DNA from: Lujinxingiaceae bacterium
GTDB taxonomy: Bacteria; Myxococcota_A; Bradymonadia; Bradymonadales; Bradymonadaceae
Assembly (NCBI GenBank): GCA_013697635.1
Contig: JACCWM010000081.1
Span: 1-64,000, forward strand
Direction of reading: 5' to 3'
DNA: 64,000 nt
The notes under the pieces are model-generated. The model saw only the letters and a program-made list of their open reading frames with translations. It did no database searches and was not told where the DNA came from. This document shows positions 46,006 through 55,253 of the stretch, one piece after another. Both the position numbers and the translations under genes were made by a program. Numbering within the stretch: position 1 is the first letter of the stretch; each line of letters starts with the position of its first letter.

Positions 46006-48306
46006 ATGCCACGCTCCTTCATTCGGCTGCGGCCCCGTTCAAACCAGATCTTCATCAGCCAGGGGCGCATCGTCATGGCGACCGACGCCGATGGCCAAAT
46101 CGACCCGGACGGCGAGCAAGGCCTCTTCGTCCATGAGACACGCATGCTCTCACGGCATCGCGTGCTGATCGACGGCGCGCGCGCGATGCCCGTCGCGCTC
46201 TCCAAGGTCGAGGAGCATGCCTGGCTGGGTTACTATATCGTGCGCGCGCCGGGCTCGCAGCAAAGCGCGGTGGATATGGGAAGTGGGCTGATGGACGATG
46301 TCAGCGAGCAGACCCTCGAGCTTCGCATCTCGCGCTTTGTGGGCTCGAACGTGCACGAAGACCTCGACCTGACCAACTATTCGTCGAAGCCGGTGCGCTT
46401 CGAGCTTGGCGTCGAGCTCGATGCCGACTTCGCTGATCTGGTGGAGACCGCCCGCGAGCGTCAGCAGCACGGCACCTTACAGCGCCGATGGGAGCAGATC
46501 GGCGCAAAGCAATGGGAGCTGCGCTTCGATTATGCCGCCCGCCACAAGCAGGCTCGCCTCGAGCGCGGGCTGCGCGTGCTCATTCACCGCGTCGACTCCG
46601 AGCCGCGCTGGCACGAGGGGCGCATTGTCTTTGACGTGGTGCTCGCGCCCCTTCAGCGCTGGCATGCCTGCTTTGACTACGTTCCCGTCTTGGAAGAGGC
46701 GCTCAGCCTGGGCCGGGAGGCGTCGAATTATCAATGCCGCTCGTTTGAACCGACCAGCAACCTCATGGACGAGCGGCGTGGAAGTTTTTTGAAGCGGGCC
46801 GCCAGCCTTCACGTTGGCAAGGCGGAGCCGCTGACTCGGGCCGTCGAAGGGGCCTTCGAGCAGTCGGTCGAAGATCTGGCCAGCTTGCGCCTGCACGATC
46901 TCGATGTCGATGAGCGAAGCTGGACGATGGCCGCCGGGCTGCCCTTGTACGTCGCGCTCTTTGGGCGCGACACGCTGACGGCGGCCTGGCAGGCGGCGAT
47001 GATCGACACCGGCATGTTGCGCGGTACCCTGGTGCGCCTGGCCGAGCGACAGGGCCGCGTCGACGACCCCTGGCGCGATGAAGAGCCCGGGCGCCTGCTG
47101 CACGAGGCGCACACCGGGCCGCTCGAAGTGCTCAATTACAACCCGCGTGCACGCTACTACGGCTCGATTACGACCTCGGCCTTCTTTCCGGTCGCGCTGT
47201 GCGAGCTCTGGCATTGGACCGGAGACCGCGATCTCGTGGCTCCTTTCGTCAAGCCGGCGCTCGCTGCCTTGAAGTGGCTCGACGAGCGCGCCGACCTCGA
47301 CGGCGACGGGCTCTACGAGTACAAAACGCGCTCCTCTCAAGGCACCAAACACCAGGCCTGGAAAGACTCCGACTCCGCCATGGTCTACGAGGACGGCACG
47401 CAGGCCGAGCCTCCGATCGCGGCGAGCGAGGAGCAGGGTTTTGCCTACATGGCCAAGTTCATGATGGCGGAGCTGCTCTGGTGGTTGGGAGAGCGTGACC
47501 TCTCTCGCCACATGGCCGGCCAAGCCAGTGCGCTCAAGAGTCGCTTCATCGATGCTTTCTGGATGCCTGACGAGGCCTACCTGGCCATGGCGCTCGACCG
47601 CGACAAGCGCCCGCTGCGCTCGATCAGCTCCAACGCCGGCCACTGCCTGGCCACCGGGATCATCGACCGCTCAATGGCCGGCCCGATCGCCGGGCGCCTG
47701 CTCTCCGAGGACATGTTCAGCGGCTGGGGCGTGCGCACGCTCTCGAGCGAGCATCCGGCCTACAATCCCTACAGCTACCACCGCGGCTCGGTCTGGCCTG
47801 TAGAGAACGCCACCTTCGCGCTGGGTTTCATGCGCTACGGGCTCTACGAGCACGTCGCAAAGCTCAGCCGGGCGATGTTCGAGGCCGCCATGCTCTTCGA
47901 GTCCTATCGGCTGCCCGAGGTCTTCAGCGGCCACGGCCGCGACGCCGATCATCCTTTTCCGGCCTTGTATCCGGGGGCCAATGCGCCGCAGGCCTGGTCG
48001 GCCTCGGCGATCTTCTGTTTCGTGCAGGCGATGTGCGGACTCTACCCCTATGCCCCCCTGAAGATGCTCGTCGTCGATCCGCACCTGCCGGCCTGGCTTC
48101 CCGAGCTGACGCTTGAAAACCTGAAGGTGGGCCGCGCGCGCGCGACGATTCGTTTCTTTCGGCGCGCCGATGGCACGTCCGATTACCGCGTCGAAGCGCT
48201 CGAAGGCAGCTTGCACGTGCTGCGACAGCCAAGCCCCTGGTCGCTGACGGCGACGCCAAGCGGACGCCTCGTCGACGCCTTCTCCAGCCTGTTGCCAGGC
48301 CACTGA
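46006..48306 (+). CDS. Glycogen debranching enzyme (amylo-alpha-1,6-glucosidase family)
   Basis: 766 residues. The N-terminal beta domain (about 1-270) is the debranching N-terminal type, with GLFVHETRMLSRHRVLIDG. The C-terminal (alpha/alpha)6 barrel contains LPLYVALFGRDTLTAAWQAAM, YKTRSSQGTKHQAWKDS and YHRGSVWPVENA, as in amylo-alpha-1,6-glucosidases. It probably acts on 1,6-linked branches of glycogen or trehalose-type reserve polymers. It heads a plus-strand cluster with the SDR gene 28 bases downstream. Confidence 0.9.
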   Translation: MPRSFIRLRPRSNQIFISQGRIVMATDADGQIDPDGEQGLFVHETRMLSRHRVLIDGARAMPVALSKVEEHAWLGYYIVRAPGSQQSAVDMGSGLMDDVSEQTLELRISRFVGSNVHEDLDLTNYSSKPVRFELGVELDADFADLVETARERQQHGTLQRRWEQIGAKQWELRFDYAARHKQARLERGLRVLIHRVDSEPRWHEGRIVFDVVLAPLQRWHACFDYVPVLEEALSLGREASNYQCRSFEPTSNLMDERRGSFLKRAASLHVGKAEPLTRAVEGAFEQSVEDLASLRLHDLDVDERSWTMAAGLPLYVALFGRDTLTAAWQAAMIDTGMLRGTLVRLAERQGRVDDPWRDEEPGRLLHEAHTGPLEVLNYNPRARYYGSITTSAFFPVALCELWHWTGDRDLVAPFVKPALAALKWLDERADLDGDGLYEYKTRSSQGTKHQAWKDSDSAMVYEDGTQAEPPIAASEEQGFAYMAKFMMAELLWWLGERDLSRHMAGQASALKSRFIDAFWMPDEAYLAMALDRDKRPLRSISSNAGHCLATGIIDRSMAGPIAGRLLSEDMFSGWGVRTLSSEHPAYNPYSYHRGSVWPVENATFALGFMRYGLYEHVAKLSRAMFEAAMLFESYRLPEVFSGHGRDADHPFPALYPGANAPQAWSASAIFCFVQAMCGLYPYAPLKMLVVDPHLPAWLPELTLENLKVGRARATIRFFRRADGTSDYRVEALEGSLHVLRQPSPWSLTATPSGRLVDAFSSLLPGH

Positions 48307-48334
48307 GAACGTTCCTCCAGATGGAGTAGAAATC

Positions 48335-49348
48335 ATGCCACGTCGTATCGCAGATCAAGTCGTCATCATCCTGGGAGCCTCCTCGGGGCTGGGCCGCCAG
48401 ACCGCGCTCGATTTAGCCGACAAAGGCGCATGCGTGGTCGTCGCCTCTCGAAACCTGCCCGCCCTCGAGGAGCTCGCCGAGGACCTCGAGCGTCGCGGCG
48501 CAACGCGCGCGATCGCCCGGGCCACCGATATCTCCAAGACCGACGAGGTCGAGGCCTTGATCAGCTCGACGCTCGCTGCGTTCGGCCGCATCGACACCTT
48601 GATGGTCATGCCGGGACTGGCGATCTATGCGCCGATCGAGCAGACCACGCTCGAGGAGTTTCAGCGCATGATCGATGTCCTGCTCATCGGCTATGTGCGC
48701 GCGGCCCATGCCGTCCTGCCTGTTTTTCGCCGCCAGGGCTATGGCACCCTGATCAACGTCGCCTCGGCGCTGGGAAAGGGCGCCGTGCCGCTGCAAGGAG
48801 CCTACACCTCGGCAAAACACGGCGTGGTCGGCTTTACGCAGACCCTGCAAATGGAGCTTCGCGGCAGCGGCATCGATGTCTGCCTGGCGCTTCCCGGCTC
48901 GATGGCCACGCCGCTGCAGGCGGTTCACGCGCGCAGCAAGACCGGGCGCGTGCCCAAGGCCGTCGTGCCCGTCTTTCACCCCAGGCGCGTCTCCAGGAAG
49001 GTCGTGCGCTGCGCGCGCAGGCCGCGCGCGCTGATCAAGCCCGATCCGCAGTCCAAGGTCTTCATTCCGTTGGGCTACGTCGCCTCCGGCCTCTTGGACC
49101 GCGTGCTTTCGCGCTTTGGTGAGCGCTTGCAGATGACCCACGAGCCCGAGCCGACGCGCGGCCATGACAACATCGACGCGCCCATGCTCACGGCCGAGAG
49201 CGCCTCGATCACCGGCGGCGCGCTGACCACGGCCGATCGTCTACGGCGTTGGACGCGCTTTCATCCCGGCCGCGCGCTGCTCATGGCGAGCGCCGCGGCC
49301 GCCGGGGTGTGGATGACCGGGCGCAAACTCGCAAGCTCCATGAGCTAG
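48335..49348 (+). CDS. Short-chain dehydrogenase/reductase
   Basis: 337 residues. The cofactor loop is GASSGLG (14-20) and the catalytic residues are Ser144 and Tyr157-x3-Lys161 (YTSAK). The usual NNAG motif is replaced by VMPG. A long basic C-terminal extension (about 215-337) may carry one hydrophobic segment. GGAG lies before the ATG. The substrate is unknown. Confidence 0.9.
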   Translation: MPRRIADQVVIILGASSGLGRQTALDLADKGACVVVASRNLPALEELAEDLERRGATRAIARATDISKTDEVEALISSTLAAFGRIDTLMVMPGLAIYAPIEQTTLEEFQRMIDVLLIGYVRAAHAVLPVFRRQGYGTLINVASALGKGAVPLQGAYTSAKHGVVGFTQTLQMELRGSGIDVCLALPGSMATPLQAVHARSKTGRVPKAVVPVFHPRRVSRKVVRCARRPRALIKPDPQSKVFIPLGYVASGLLDRVLSRFGERLQMTHEPEPTRGHDNIDAPMLTAESASITGGALTTADRLRRWTRFHPGRALLMASAAAAGVWMTGRKLASSMS

Positions 49349-49389
49349 ATGAGCTAGATCACCGCGTACTCTCATTTAAGGAGAAGAAC

Positions 49390-49881
49390 ATGAATACATC
49401 ACGTGCTTTTGGAGCCGGCGTTCTGGGCGGCCTTGTCATGACGATCATCACGGCGATTGCCCGGGCCGCGGGCATGCCCGTCAACATCGAGGCGATGCTT
49501 GGCAGTATGTTGGGCCTCGCCCCCGCGGCCACCGGCACCTGGCTGCTGGGCCTGCTGATGCATCTGGTCCTCTCGGGCTTGATCGCGCTCTTGTATGCCT
49601 GGGGTTTTGAGCGCGTCACCCATCGCGCCGGATGGCAAATCGGTGTGGCCTTCTCGGTGGTTCACATCATCATCGCCGGTCTCTTCATGGCCATGCTGCC
49701 GGCGATCCATCCCATGATTCCCCAGATGATGGCCGCTCCGGGCGCGTTCATGATTAATATGGGAGCGATGGGCGTGCTCTTTTTGATCGTGGAGCATGTG
49801 ATTTACGGCGCGATCGTCGGTGGCGTCTACGCCCCAGAGGTTCGACGGGTCCGGACCTACGAAGAGGCACAGACGGCCTGA
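49390..49881 (+). CDS. Four-helix membrane protein (hypothetical)
   Basis: 163 residues from ATG 49390, with AAGGAG six bases upstream. The ORF can be extended to 49249 but only by overlapping the SDR gene in another frame. Four membrane segments are visible, with Met-rich loops around MAMLPAIHPMIPQMMAAP. No family name is recognised. It is linked to the debranching-SDR-reductase cluster by short gaps. Confidence 0.8.
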   Translation: MNTSRAFGAGVLGGLVMTIITAIARAAGMPVNIEAMLGSMLGLAPAATGTWLLGLLMHLVLSGLIALLYAWGFERVTHRAGWQIGVAFSVVHIIIAGLFMAMLPAIHPMIPQMMAAPGAFMINMGAMGVLFLIVEHVIYGAIVGGVYAPEVRRVRTYEEAQTA

Positions 49882-49966
49882 ACTGGTCACGAGCTGCAGG
49901 GTGCGCATGGTCTCTAAGCGTTCGTGCTTCGATTCCCGCCACCCCTTGGCTGACCCAGGACCTGAC

Positions 49967-50713
49967 ATGCTTCACAAAGAACAGCAAACGCTCTGCGACG
50001 CGTGGCAGGGCGATTTCACCGATTTGAAGGCGATCTTTCTCAACTGTACGCTCAAGCCCAGCCCGAAGCCCTCCAATACCGCCGGGCTGATGAGCGTCTC
50101 GCGCGCGATCATGGAGCGCCTCGGTGTGCAGGTGGAGATGGTGCGCCCGGTCGACCACGTGCTCGCGCCCGGTGTCTATCCGGACATGACCGAGCACGGC
50201 TTCGAGCGCGACGACTGGCCCGAGCTCTACGCCCGGGTGCTGGCGTGCGACATCGTCGTGATCGGCAGCCCGATCTGGCTCGGTGAGAAGTCCTCGGTGT
50301 GCACGCGCCTTGTCGAGCGCCTCTACGCCAACTCCGCCGAGGTCAACGAGGCCGGGCAATACGTCTATTATGGGCGCGTGGGCGGCTGCATCATCACGGG
50401 CAACGAAGACGGCAGCAAGCATTGCTCGATGAACATCTTGTACTCCTTGCAGCACCTGGGATTTCTCATCCCACCGCAGGCCGATGCCGGCTGGGTCGGC
50501 GAGGCAGGCCCCGGTCCCTCCTACTGTGACGAGGGCTCCGGCGGTCCCGAGAACGAATTCACCCAGCGAAGCGTCACCTTCATGACCTTCAACCTGTTGC
50601 ACATGGCCCGCATGCTCAAAGACGCCGGCGGCATTGCTGCCCACGGCAACCAGCGCACGCGCTGGGAGGCTGGCGACTGGCCTGGCCATCCTAATCCCGA
50701 GCATCGACGCTAA
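49967..50713 (+). CDS. Flavodoxin-like NAD(P)H-dependent FMN reductase
   Basis: 248 residues from ATG 49967, with AGGA upstream. It has the flavodoxin-type fold: FLNCTLKPSPKPSNT (phosphate-binding turn), VVIGSPIWLGEKSS and GGCIITGNEDGSKHC. These enzymes reduce FMN or quinones with NAD(P)H. A frame extension upstream to 49820 overlaps the previous gene and is not supported. It is last in the plus-strand cluster and converges on the hydrolase-OsmC gene. Confidence 0.85.
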   Translation: MLHKEQQTLCDAWQGDFTDLKAIFLNCTLKPSPKPSNTAGLMSVSRAIMERLGVQVEMVRPVDHVLAPGVYPDMTEHGFERDDWPELYARVLACDIVVIGSPIWLGEKSSVCTRLVERLYANSAEVNEAGQYVYYGRVGGCIITGNEDGSKHCSMNILYSLQHLGFLIPPQADAGWVGEAGPGPSYCDEGSGGPENEFTQRSVTFMTFNLLHMARMLKDAGGIAAHGNQRTRWEAGDWPGHPNPEHRR

Positions 50714-50720
50714 AGCGATC

Positions 50721-51941
50721 TCAGCGCTCACCGAGCTCGGTCGAGATGTGCACCGTCGACTCCAACGTGCGATGCACCGGGCACCTGTCGGCGATCTCGA
50801 CCAGACGCTGGCGTTGTTCGTCGCTGAGATCGCCCTCGATGCGAAGGCTGCGCCGGAAGTGGTCGAGATGGGGCGCGTCGGGGTCCATCTTCTCGCAGTC
50901 CTTGTTGTGGCTGCGGGAGTGCTCGACGGTGACCTCGACGCCCTGCAGCGGCCACTCTTTGCGGTCGGCATACATGCGAAGCGTCATCGACGTGCATGCG
51001 GCAAGTCCGCTGGCGAGGAAATCGTAGGGCGTTGGGCCGGTGTCGGTGCCGCCGAGATCGGCGGGTTCGTCGGCGTAGAGGGCGAAGCCGTTGGCCATCA
51101 GCTCGGTGCGAAAGCCCCGCTCGGTGCGCGCCACGACGCGATTGGCCGGCACCTTGGCGCGCCAGTCGGCGGCCGGGCGCGCGCTGACGTAGCGCTGCGC
51201 CCAGGAGGCGATGACCTGGCCGGCGAATTCGGCGTCTTCTCTGCAGCTGAGCAGGTGGTCGGCTTGATCGAGCGCGATGAAACTGCGTGGATGCGAGGCG
51301 GCCTTGAAAATGCGCGTGGCGTTCTCGATGTTGACCGTCTCATCGGACGGCGCATGCAAGATCAGCAAGGCACGCTTCAGGCCGGCGATCGCCTCGCGCA
51401 TGCGAATGATCTCGAGATTATCGAGGAAATGCTGGCGCACCAGAAACGTGCGCCCGGCGACCTCGACTTCGGCCTCACCACTCTCGCGAATGCTCGCCAG
51501 GCCGGCGGCCAGATGCTTCTTGACATGTATGGGCTCGCTGGGCGCGCCGATGGTCGCCACGGCCTTGACCGCGTCGAGCTCGTGGGCGGCGAGGATCGCC
51601 GCTGCACCTCCCAGCGAGTGGCCAACCAAAAGCTCCACCGGAGCAAAATGCTCCCCGATGTAGCGAGCCGCAGCGACGAGATCGGAGACGTTGGAGGAGA
51701 AGTTCGTCGCGGCAAACTCGCCAGCGCTCTGGCCCAGGCCCGTGAAGTCAAAGCGCAACACCCCGAAGCCTGCGTGGGTCATCGCTCGGGCGATTGAGCG
51801 ATGGGCGTGCGAGTCCTTCGAACACGTAAAACAGTGGGCGAGCACGACGTAGCTTATGGGCTCGCACTCGACGGGAAGGTCGAGGTGGGCCGAGAGCATC
51901 GAGCCCTCGGCGTTGGGAAAGGTCAGTCTGCGTGTGGGCAT
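50721..51941 (-). CDS. Alpha/beta hydrolase-OsmC fusion
   Basis: 406 residues. The N-terminal alpha/beta hydrolase has GHSLGG with Ser109 and a late DQADHLL histidine. The C-terminal OsmC domain (about 270-406) has the peroxidatic-type Cys in ACTSMTLRMYADRK and a second Cys in DRCPVHRTLES. The fusion is known in other bacteria. It may clear lipid or organic peroxides. It lies 18 bases after the end of the glycosyltransferase on the same strand. Confidence 0.9.
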   Translation of the reverse strand: MPTRRLTFPNAEGSMLSAHLDLPVECEPISYVVLAHCFTCSKDSHAHRSIARAMTHAGFGVLRFDFTGLGQSAGEFAATNFSSNVSDLVAAARYIGEHFAPVELLVGHSLGGAAAILAAHELDAVKAVATIGAPSEPIHVKKHLAAGLASIRESGEAEVEVAGRTFLVRQHFLDNLEIIRMREAIAGLKRALLILHAPSDETVNIENATRIFKAASHPRSFIALDQADHLLSCREDAEFAGQVIASWAQRYVSARPAADWRAKVPANRVVARTERGFRTELMANGFALYADEPADLGGTDTGPTPYDFLASGLAACTSMTLRMYADRKEWPLQGVEVTVEHSRSHNKDCEKMDPDAPHLDHFRRSLRIEGDLSDEQRQRLVEIADRCPVHRTLESTVHISTELGER

Positions 51942-51959
51942 GTTGCGCTCCTTGGAAGG

Positions 51960-53018
51960 TCAGGCAATCGCGTCGATGGTTTTCTTCGACCCTGCGCGCC
52001 GGGCCAGCCAGCTCGTTGCCGGCAGCACGCCCAGCAGCAGCCCGAAGGTCAGCGTGCCGGCCAGCACGTCGAAGAAGCGCGTGTCGAGTTTTGCGGCCAG
52101 ATGCGCGTCGAACGCGGGCAGGGCGCGTGGCCCGCTGCCTGCAAGCACGTCGGCCAGCAGGGCGAGCTGCCAGGCATTGCGGCGCACGAACTCGCCCACG
52201 TCAACGAAGACCTCAGCGCTTCGATGCGGGCCCATCGCCGCGACGACCGGATAGAGGCTGTTTAGAAAGTGCTCCAACTCCAGGGGGCCGAGCTTGTCTT
52301 GGGTCGCGTAGACGTGGGGCAAAGCCTCGAAGAACTCCTCGATCTCGGCGACAAAGGCGCCCATCATCACGGCCATCACCACGTAGCGCGCGCCAAAGCC
52401 TTCGGTCTCGAAGCGGCGCGCCGAGGTTGTGAGCGTGCCAGGCAGGGTCATCCAGTGGCCGCGCGCGTGGATCACGCGGCCGATGCGTTGGTCCTCAAGA
52501 AAGCTCATCGACTCGTCGAAGCGTCCGAGCTCATCGAAGAAGGCGCGCTCGATCAAGATGCCCTGATCGCCGTTGAAGGTGTAGGGCCGGTTGAGCGCGG
52601 ATTTAGCCTCGAGAAAACAGTAGTTTAGCGCGCAGGGGTCGTGCTTGCAGGCGAAGGCCAGGCTGAAGTGGCCCGCCAGCCGGCCGGTGCCAAGCGCTTC
52701 GCGCTGTTGTTGCCACGAGCTGGCCGCCTCACCCAACATCGCAGGATCTTCGAGGGCGCTATCCGCGTGCAAGAAGAGCAAGAACTCGTGGTGTGCGTGG
52801 CTTGCGCCAAGATTCATCTGGCGGCCTCGCCCGGGCGCACTGTGGAACACCCGCGCGCCTGACGCGGCGGCAATTTTGGCCGTGTCATCCTCGGAGCCTG
52901 CATCGACTACGATCACGTCGAGCGCGACGCCGACTTGCCTGGCGAGGCCGTCGAGCAGGCCCGGCAGGCAGGCCGCCTCGTTGATGGCAGGGATGATAAT
53001 CGAGATTGCTGAGGTCAT
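51960..53018 (-). CDS. TIGR04283-type glycosyltransferase
   Basis: 352 residues from ATG 53018; the longer frame from 53258 overlaps the DUF547 gene and is not supported. A GT2 fold begins ISIIIPAINEAACLPGLL, with DAGSEDDT, GRGRQMNLGA and FLHADS. This family is named for arsenosugar clusters, but no ArsM or radical-SAM partner is near, so the sugar acceptor is open. The C-terminal half (about 240-352) is a less conserved helical domain with a final hydrophobic segment. It lies 19 bases after the DUF547 gene. Confidence 0.8.
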   Translation of the reverse strand: MTSAISIIIPAINEAACLPGLLDGLARQVGVALDVIVVDAGSEDDTAKIAAASGARVFHSAPGRGRQMNLGASHAHHEFLLFLHADSALEDPAMLGEAASSWQQQREALGTGRLAGHFSLAFACKHDPCALNYCFLEAKSALNRPYTFNGDQGILIERAFFDELGRFDESMSFLEDQRIGRVIHARGHWMTLPGTLTTSARRFETEGFGARYVVMAVMMGAFVAEIEEFFEALPHVYATQDKLGPLELEHFLNSLYPVVAAMGPHRSAEVFVDVGEFVRRNAWQLALLADVLAGSGPRALPAFDAHLAAKLDTRFFDVLAGTLTFGLLLGVLPATSWLARRAGSKKTIDAIA

Positions 53019-53037
53019 GGCTCGAGTCAGGGGTGCG

Positions 53038-53883
53038 TCATTTGCCGCTGTCGTTGAGGCTCCAGTCGTAGTCCAAAAAATCGACCGTCGGGTCGTTGTT
53101 CTTGGCTTCGATGAAAGCGCGCACCGAGTCGGAACTGTAGCGAGCGACGTAGCGGGCGACGTTTGAAGCGCTGCCTTTGAAATCATTGTTGGTGAAGTCG
53201 TCGCCGTACCAGTCGAAGAGCTTGGTGACGCGAAGTTTGTCGCCCTCGACGCGCACAAAGCGCGGCGAGCCCAATACGGCGCGGCTGGCCTCCTCGAGCT
53301 GCGCGTCGAGCGCTTCGCCGGTGTAGGCCGTGGCGCGAAGCGGCGGACAATCTTTTGCCGCGCAGTTGACGGCGAAGTGGATGCGCGGGTCTTTGAAGAT
53401 CGGGCGGATCAGATTGTGCTCGATGTTGTCCAGGCTCAGGGTGTGCGAGGCCACCTCGTAGCGCGCCGAGCCCCAGGGATCGGAGAGGTCGCGAATCGAG
53501 CCGACGGGATAATTCTCCACGATCAGCTTCAAGGTGTAGCCGTTGTAGGCGTTGATCAGCAGGGCGTGCTGCTCGTCGGCGCCGAGATCTTGCATGCGCG
53601 CCTTTGCGATCGTTTGCAAGTAGGCGTCGAGTTTGGCGCGGTCGGCCTTGAGGCCGGCGTAATTGACGCGGCCAGCCTGGGCGTCGACGTGCGCGCTCAA
53701 AAGGGCATCGAAGGCCGAGTGGTCAAATACCTGGCCGCCGCTCTTCTGGCCTTCGGTCATCTCGGCGACGATCGGGCCATCGAGCAGATCGGCCGAGGGC
53801 GCCGAGCAGGCCGTGATCAGGGTGAGCAGGGTGAGCAGGGCGGCGACGAAAAATCGGGGGTGAGGCAGTCTCGAATTCTTCAT
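53038..53883 (-). CDS. DUF547 lipoprotein
   Basis: 281 residues from ATG 53883, with AAGGA eight bases upstream. A lipobox, LITAC, is followed by the DUF547 domain: LLINAYNGYTLKLIVENYP, FKDPRIHFAVNCAAKDCPPL and FDWYGDDF. The conserved NCAA..C motif and flanking His suggest a transglutaminase-like or cysteine-hydrolase fold, with no reaction proven. DUF547 genes often stand next to TIGR04283-type genes, as here. Confidence 0.88.
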   Translation of the reverse strand: MKNSRLPHPRFFVAALLTLLTLITACSAPSADLLDGPIVAEMTEGQKSGGQVFDHSAFDALLSAHVDAQAGRVNYAGLKADRAKLDAYLQTIAKARMQDLGADEQHALLINAYNGYTLKLIVENYPVGSIRDLSDPWGSARYEVASHTLSLDNIEHNLIRPIFKDPRIHFAVNCAAKDCPPLRATAYTGEALDAQLEEASRAVLGSPRFVRVEGDKLRVTKLFDWYGDDFTNNDFKGSASNVARYVARYSSDSVRAFIEAKNNDPTVDFLDYDWSLNDSGK

Positions 53884-54115
53884 GGGCAAAATCCTTTCAA
53901 AAAGCCTAGGGGAGCCTGTGTTGGCCTGCATTCTTAAATTAATGGGCGGGCGTTGTCCAACCACACCCGCTCTTTAACGTACGCGAACCAATTGACACTT
54001 CCCGGGCAAATGCGGTAACCCGGTAGCGTACCGTTTTCAGTGTACGGCGGATGTCGGTTCAGCAGTGCGGGGGCACAGCTTGTAGACTTGGACCCATTCG
54101 TAATGAGGGAGGAGC
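53884..54115. other. Intergenic region with weak promoter-like element
   Basis: No gene is supported. TTGACA occurs at 53992-53997 on the plus strand but no good -10 follows at 16-18 bases. Inverted repeats (CCGGG/CCCGG at about 54002 and 54019) make the segment structured. Confidence 0.4.
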
Positions 54116-54154
54116 AAAACCGGGGTTTCGATTCGTCGAAACCCCGGTTTTTTT
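54116..54154. terminator. Strong bidirectional Rho-independent terminator
   Basis: ACCGGGGTTTCGA pairs with TCGAAACCCCGGT across a TTCG loop (54119-54148), with AAA/TTT extending the stem. Seven T follow on the plus strand and AAAA precedes for the minus strand. It could end the minus-strand hydrolase transcript at 54415-55179 or a plus-strand non-coding transcript. Confidence 0.9.
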
Positions 54155-54196
54155 ACGACCATGTCCTCCAGATTCCCCAGACCCGAGTCTTAGACG

Positions 54197-54407
54197 ATGT
54201 CCGAATCCTCCACCATCGAGCGCGTCCAGACCCCCTCGACGCGCGAAAGCCTCGCGGCCGAGCTGATGTCCTGCGGCCTGAGTGCTGGCATGACCGTGCT
54301 CGTTCACAGCTCGCTGAGCAGCCTGGGCTGGGTTTGCGGCGCGAGTGATCTCGCAGCCCGCGCTCGTCGATTTTGGGGTCGCGTGGATGGAGCGAAACCG
54401 AGGCTGA
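54197..54407 (+). pseudogene. Aminoglycoside N3-acetyltransferase remnant with internal deletion
   Basis: The N-terminal codons encode a typical AAC(3) start (ESLAAELMSCGLSAGMTVLVHSSLSSLGWVCG). The frame then breaks near 54340-54362. In the next frame, the last codons before the stop at 54405-54407 read LVDFGVAWMERNRG, a typical AAC(3) C-terminus. About 200 internal residues are therefore missing and the two ends are out of frame. The gene cannot encode an active enzyme. Confidence 0.75.
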
Positions 54408-54414
54408 GGCCTAT

Positions 54415-55179
54415 CTAAAGCCAGCCGGCGCCCGTGACCTTGCCCAAAAATCGCTCCAGCTCGGCCAGGTAGGCCGCCTGGTTGTAGGCAAAGATGCTGT
54501 TGTGGTCGCCGCGATCGAAGAGCACCAGGCGTTTGTCGGGGCTTCTGGCCCAGGCGTGCAGGCGCTCGGCGTGGCTGGGCTCGACGAGGTGGTCGCCCCT
54601 GGCGTGCAAAACGAGCAGCAAGCCGCTGTAGCCGGCGAGCTTCTTTTCGTGATCGAGGTAGGCGTCGCGCTCGGCCTCGAGCTCATCGAGCGTGCAGCCG
54701 AGCTCGTCGGGCATTGCGCGCAACAAGATGCGCTCGAGCACGTCGGCGATCGCGCTCTCGAGCACCAGCCCGCCGATGTTCGGATAACGACGGGCGAACT
54801 CCACGGCGTAGATCGAGCCGATCGAGCGCCCAAACACCACCAGTCGCTCGGGCGCAAAGCCTGTCGCCTCGTAGATCGCCTCGACATCACCGAGCATCGA
54901 ACCCAGCTTGGGCGAGCCCGTCGAGCCCCCGTAGCCACGGTACTCGGCAAAGAAGACGTTGACGCCCATCGCCAAGAGCGCGTCCGCAAGGCCCGGCACG
55001 TAGTCGGCCACGACCTCGCCGTTGCCATGAAAGTGCACGACCATCGGAGCCTTCTCGTCGATCACGCGCCGATAGCAGGCCAGGCGGTGGCCGCCGGCCT
55101 CGACCCAGGAGACCTCGGGTGGCTGCTCGTCGAAGGGAAAGAAGTAGCGCTCACTGATCAGGGGATGGTCAAAAAGCAT
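54415..55179 (-). CDS. Alpha/beta hydrolase
   Basis: 254 residues, no signal peptide. Oxyanion region HFHGNGE, nucleophile Ser119 in GRSIGS, acid in HARGDHLVEPSHA and His in DRGDHNSIF give a complete triad. The fold resembles small cytosolic esterases or thioesterases; the substrate is unknown. Its stop is 7 bases from the end of the AAC(3) remnant. Confidence 0.88.
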   Translation of the reverse strand: MLFDHPLISERYFFPFDEQPPEVSWVEAGGHRLACYRRVIDEKAPMVVHFHGNGEVVADYVPGLADALLAMGVNVFFAEYRGYGGSTGSPKLGSMLGDVEAIYEATGFAPERLVVFGRSIGSIYAVEFARRYPNIGGLVLESAIADVLERILLRAMPDELGCTLDELEAERDAYLDHEKKLAGYSGLLLVLHARGDHLVEPSHAERLHAWARSPDKRLVLFDRGDHNSIFAYNQAAYLAELERFLGKVTGAGWL

Positions 55180-55253
55180 GAGGGGTCGGGCTCCAAACTT
55201 GGGTGGGGGGTGGAGGAACTTGATATGTCGCGCTCGGGCGAGCGGTAATTCGC

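Noticed and set aside
49249-49881. Longer start for the membrane protein
   Set aside because: It would overlap the SDR gene; ATG 49390 has AAGGAG at ideal spacing.
51960-53258. Longer start for the glycosyltransferase
   Set aside because: The first 80 codons are Ser/Thr/Arg-rich shadow of the DUF547 gene; the GT2 fold begins at 53018.
53992-54021. TTGACA as a promoter
   Set aside because: No acceptable -10 element lies at 16-18 bases.
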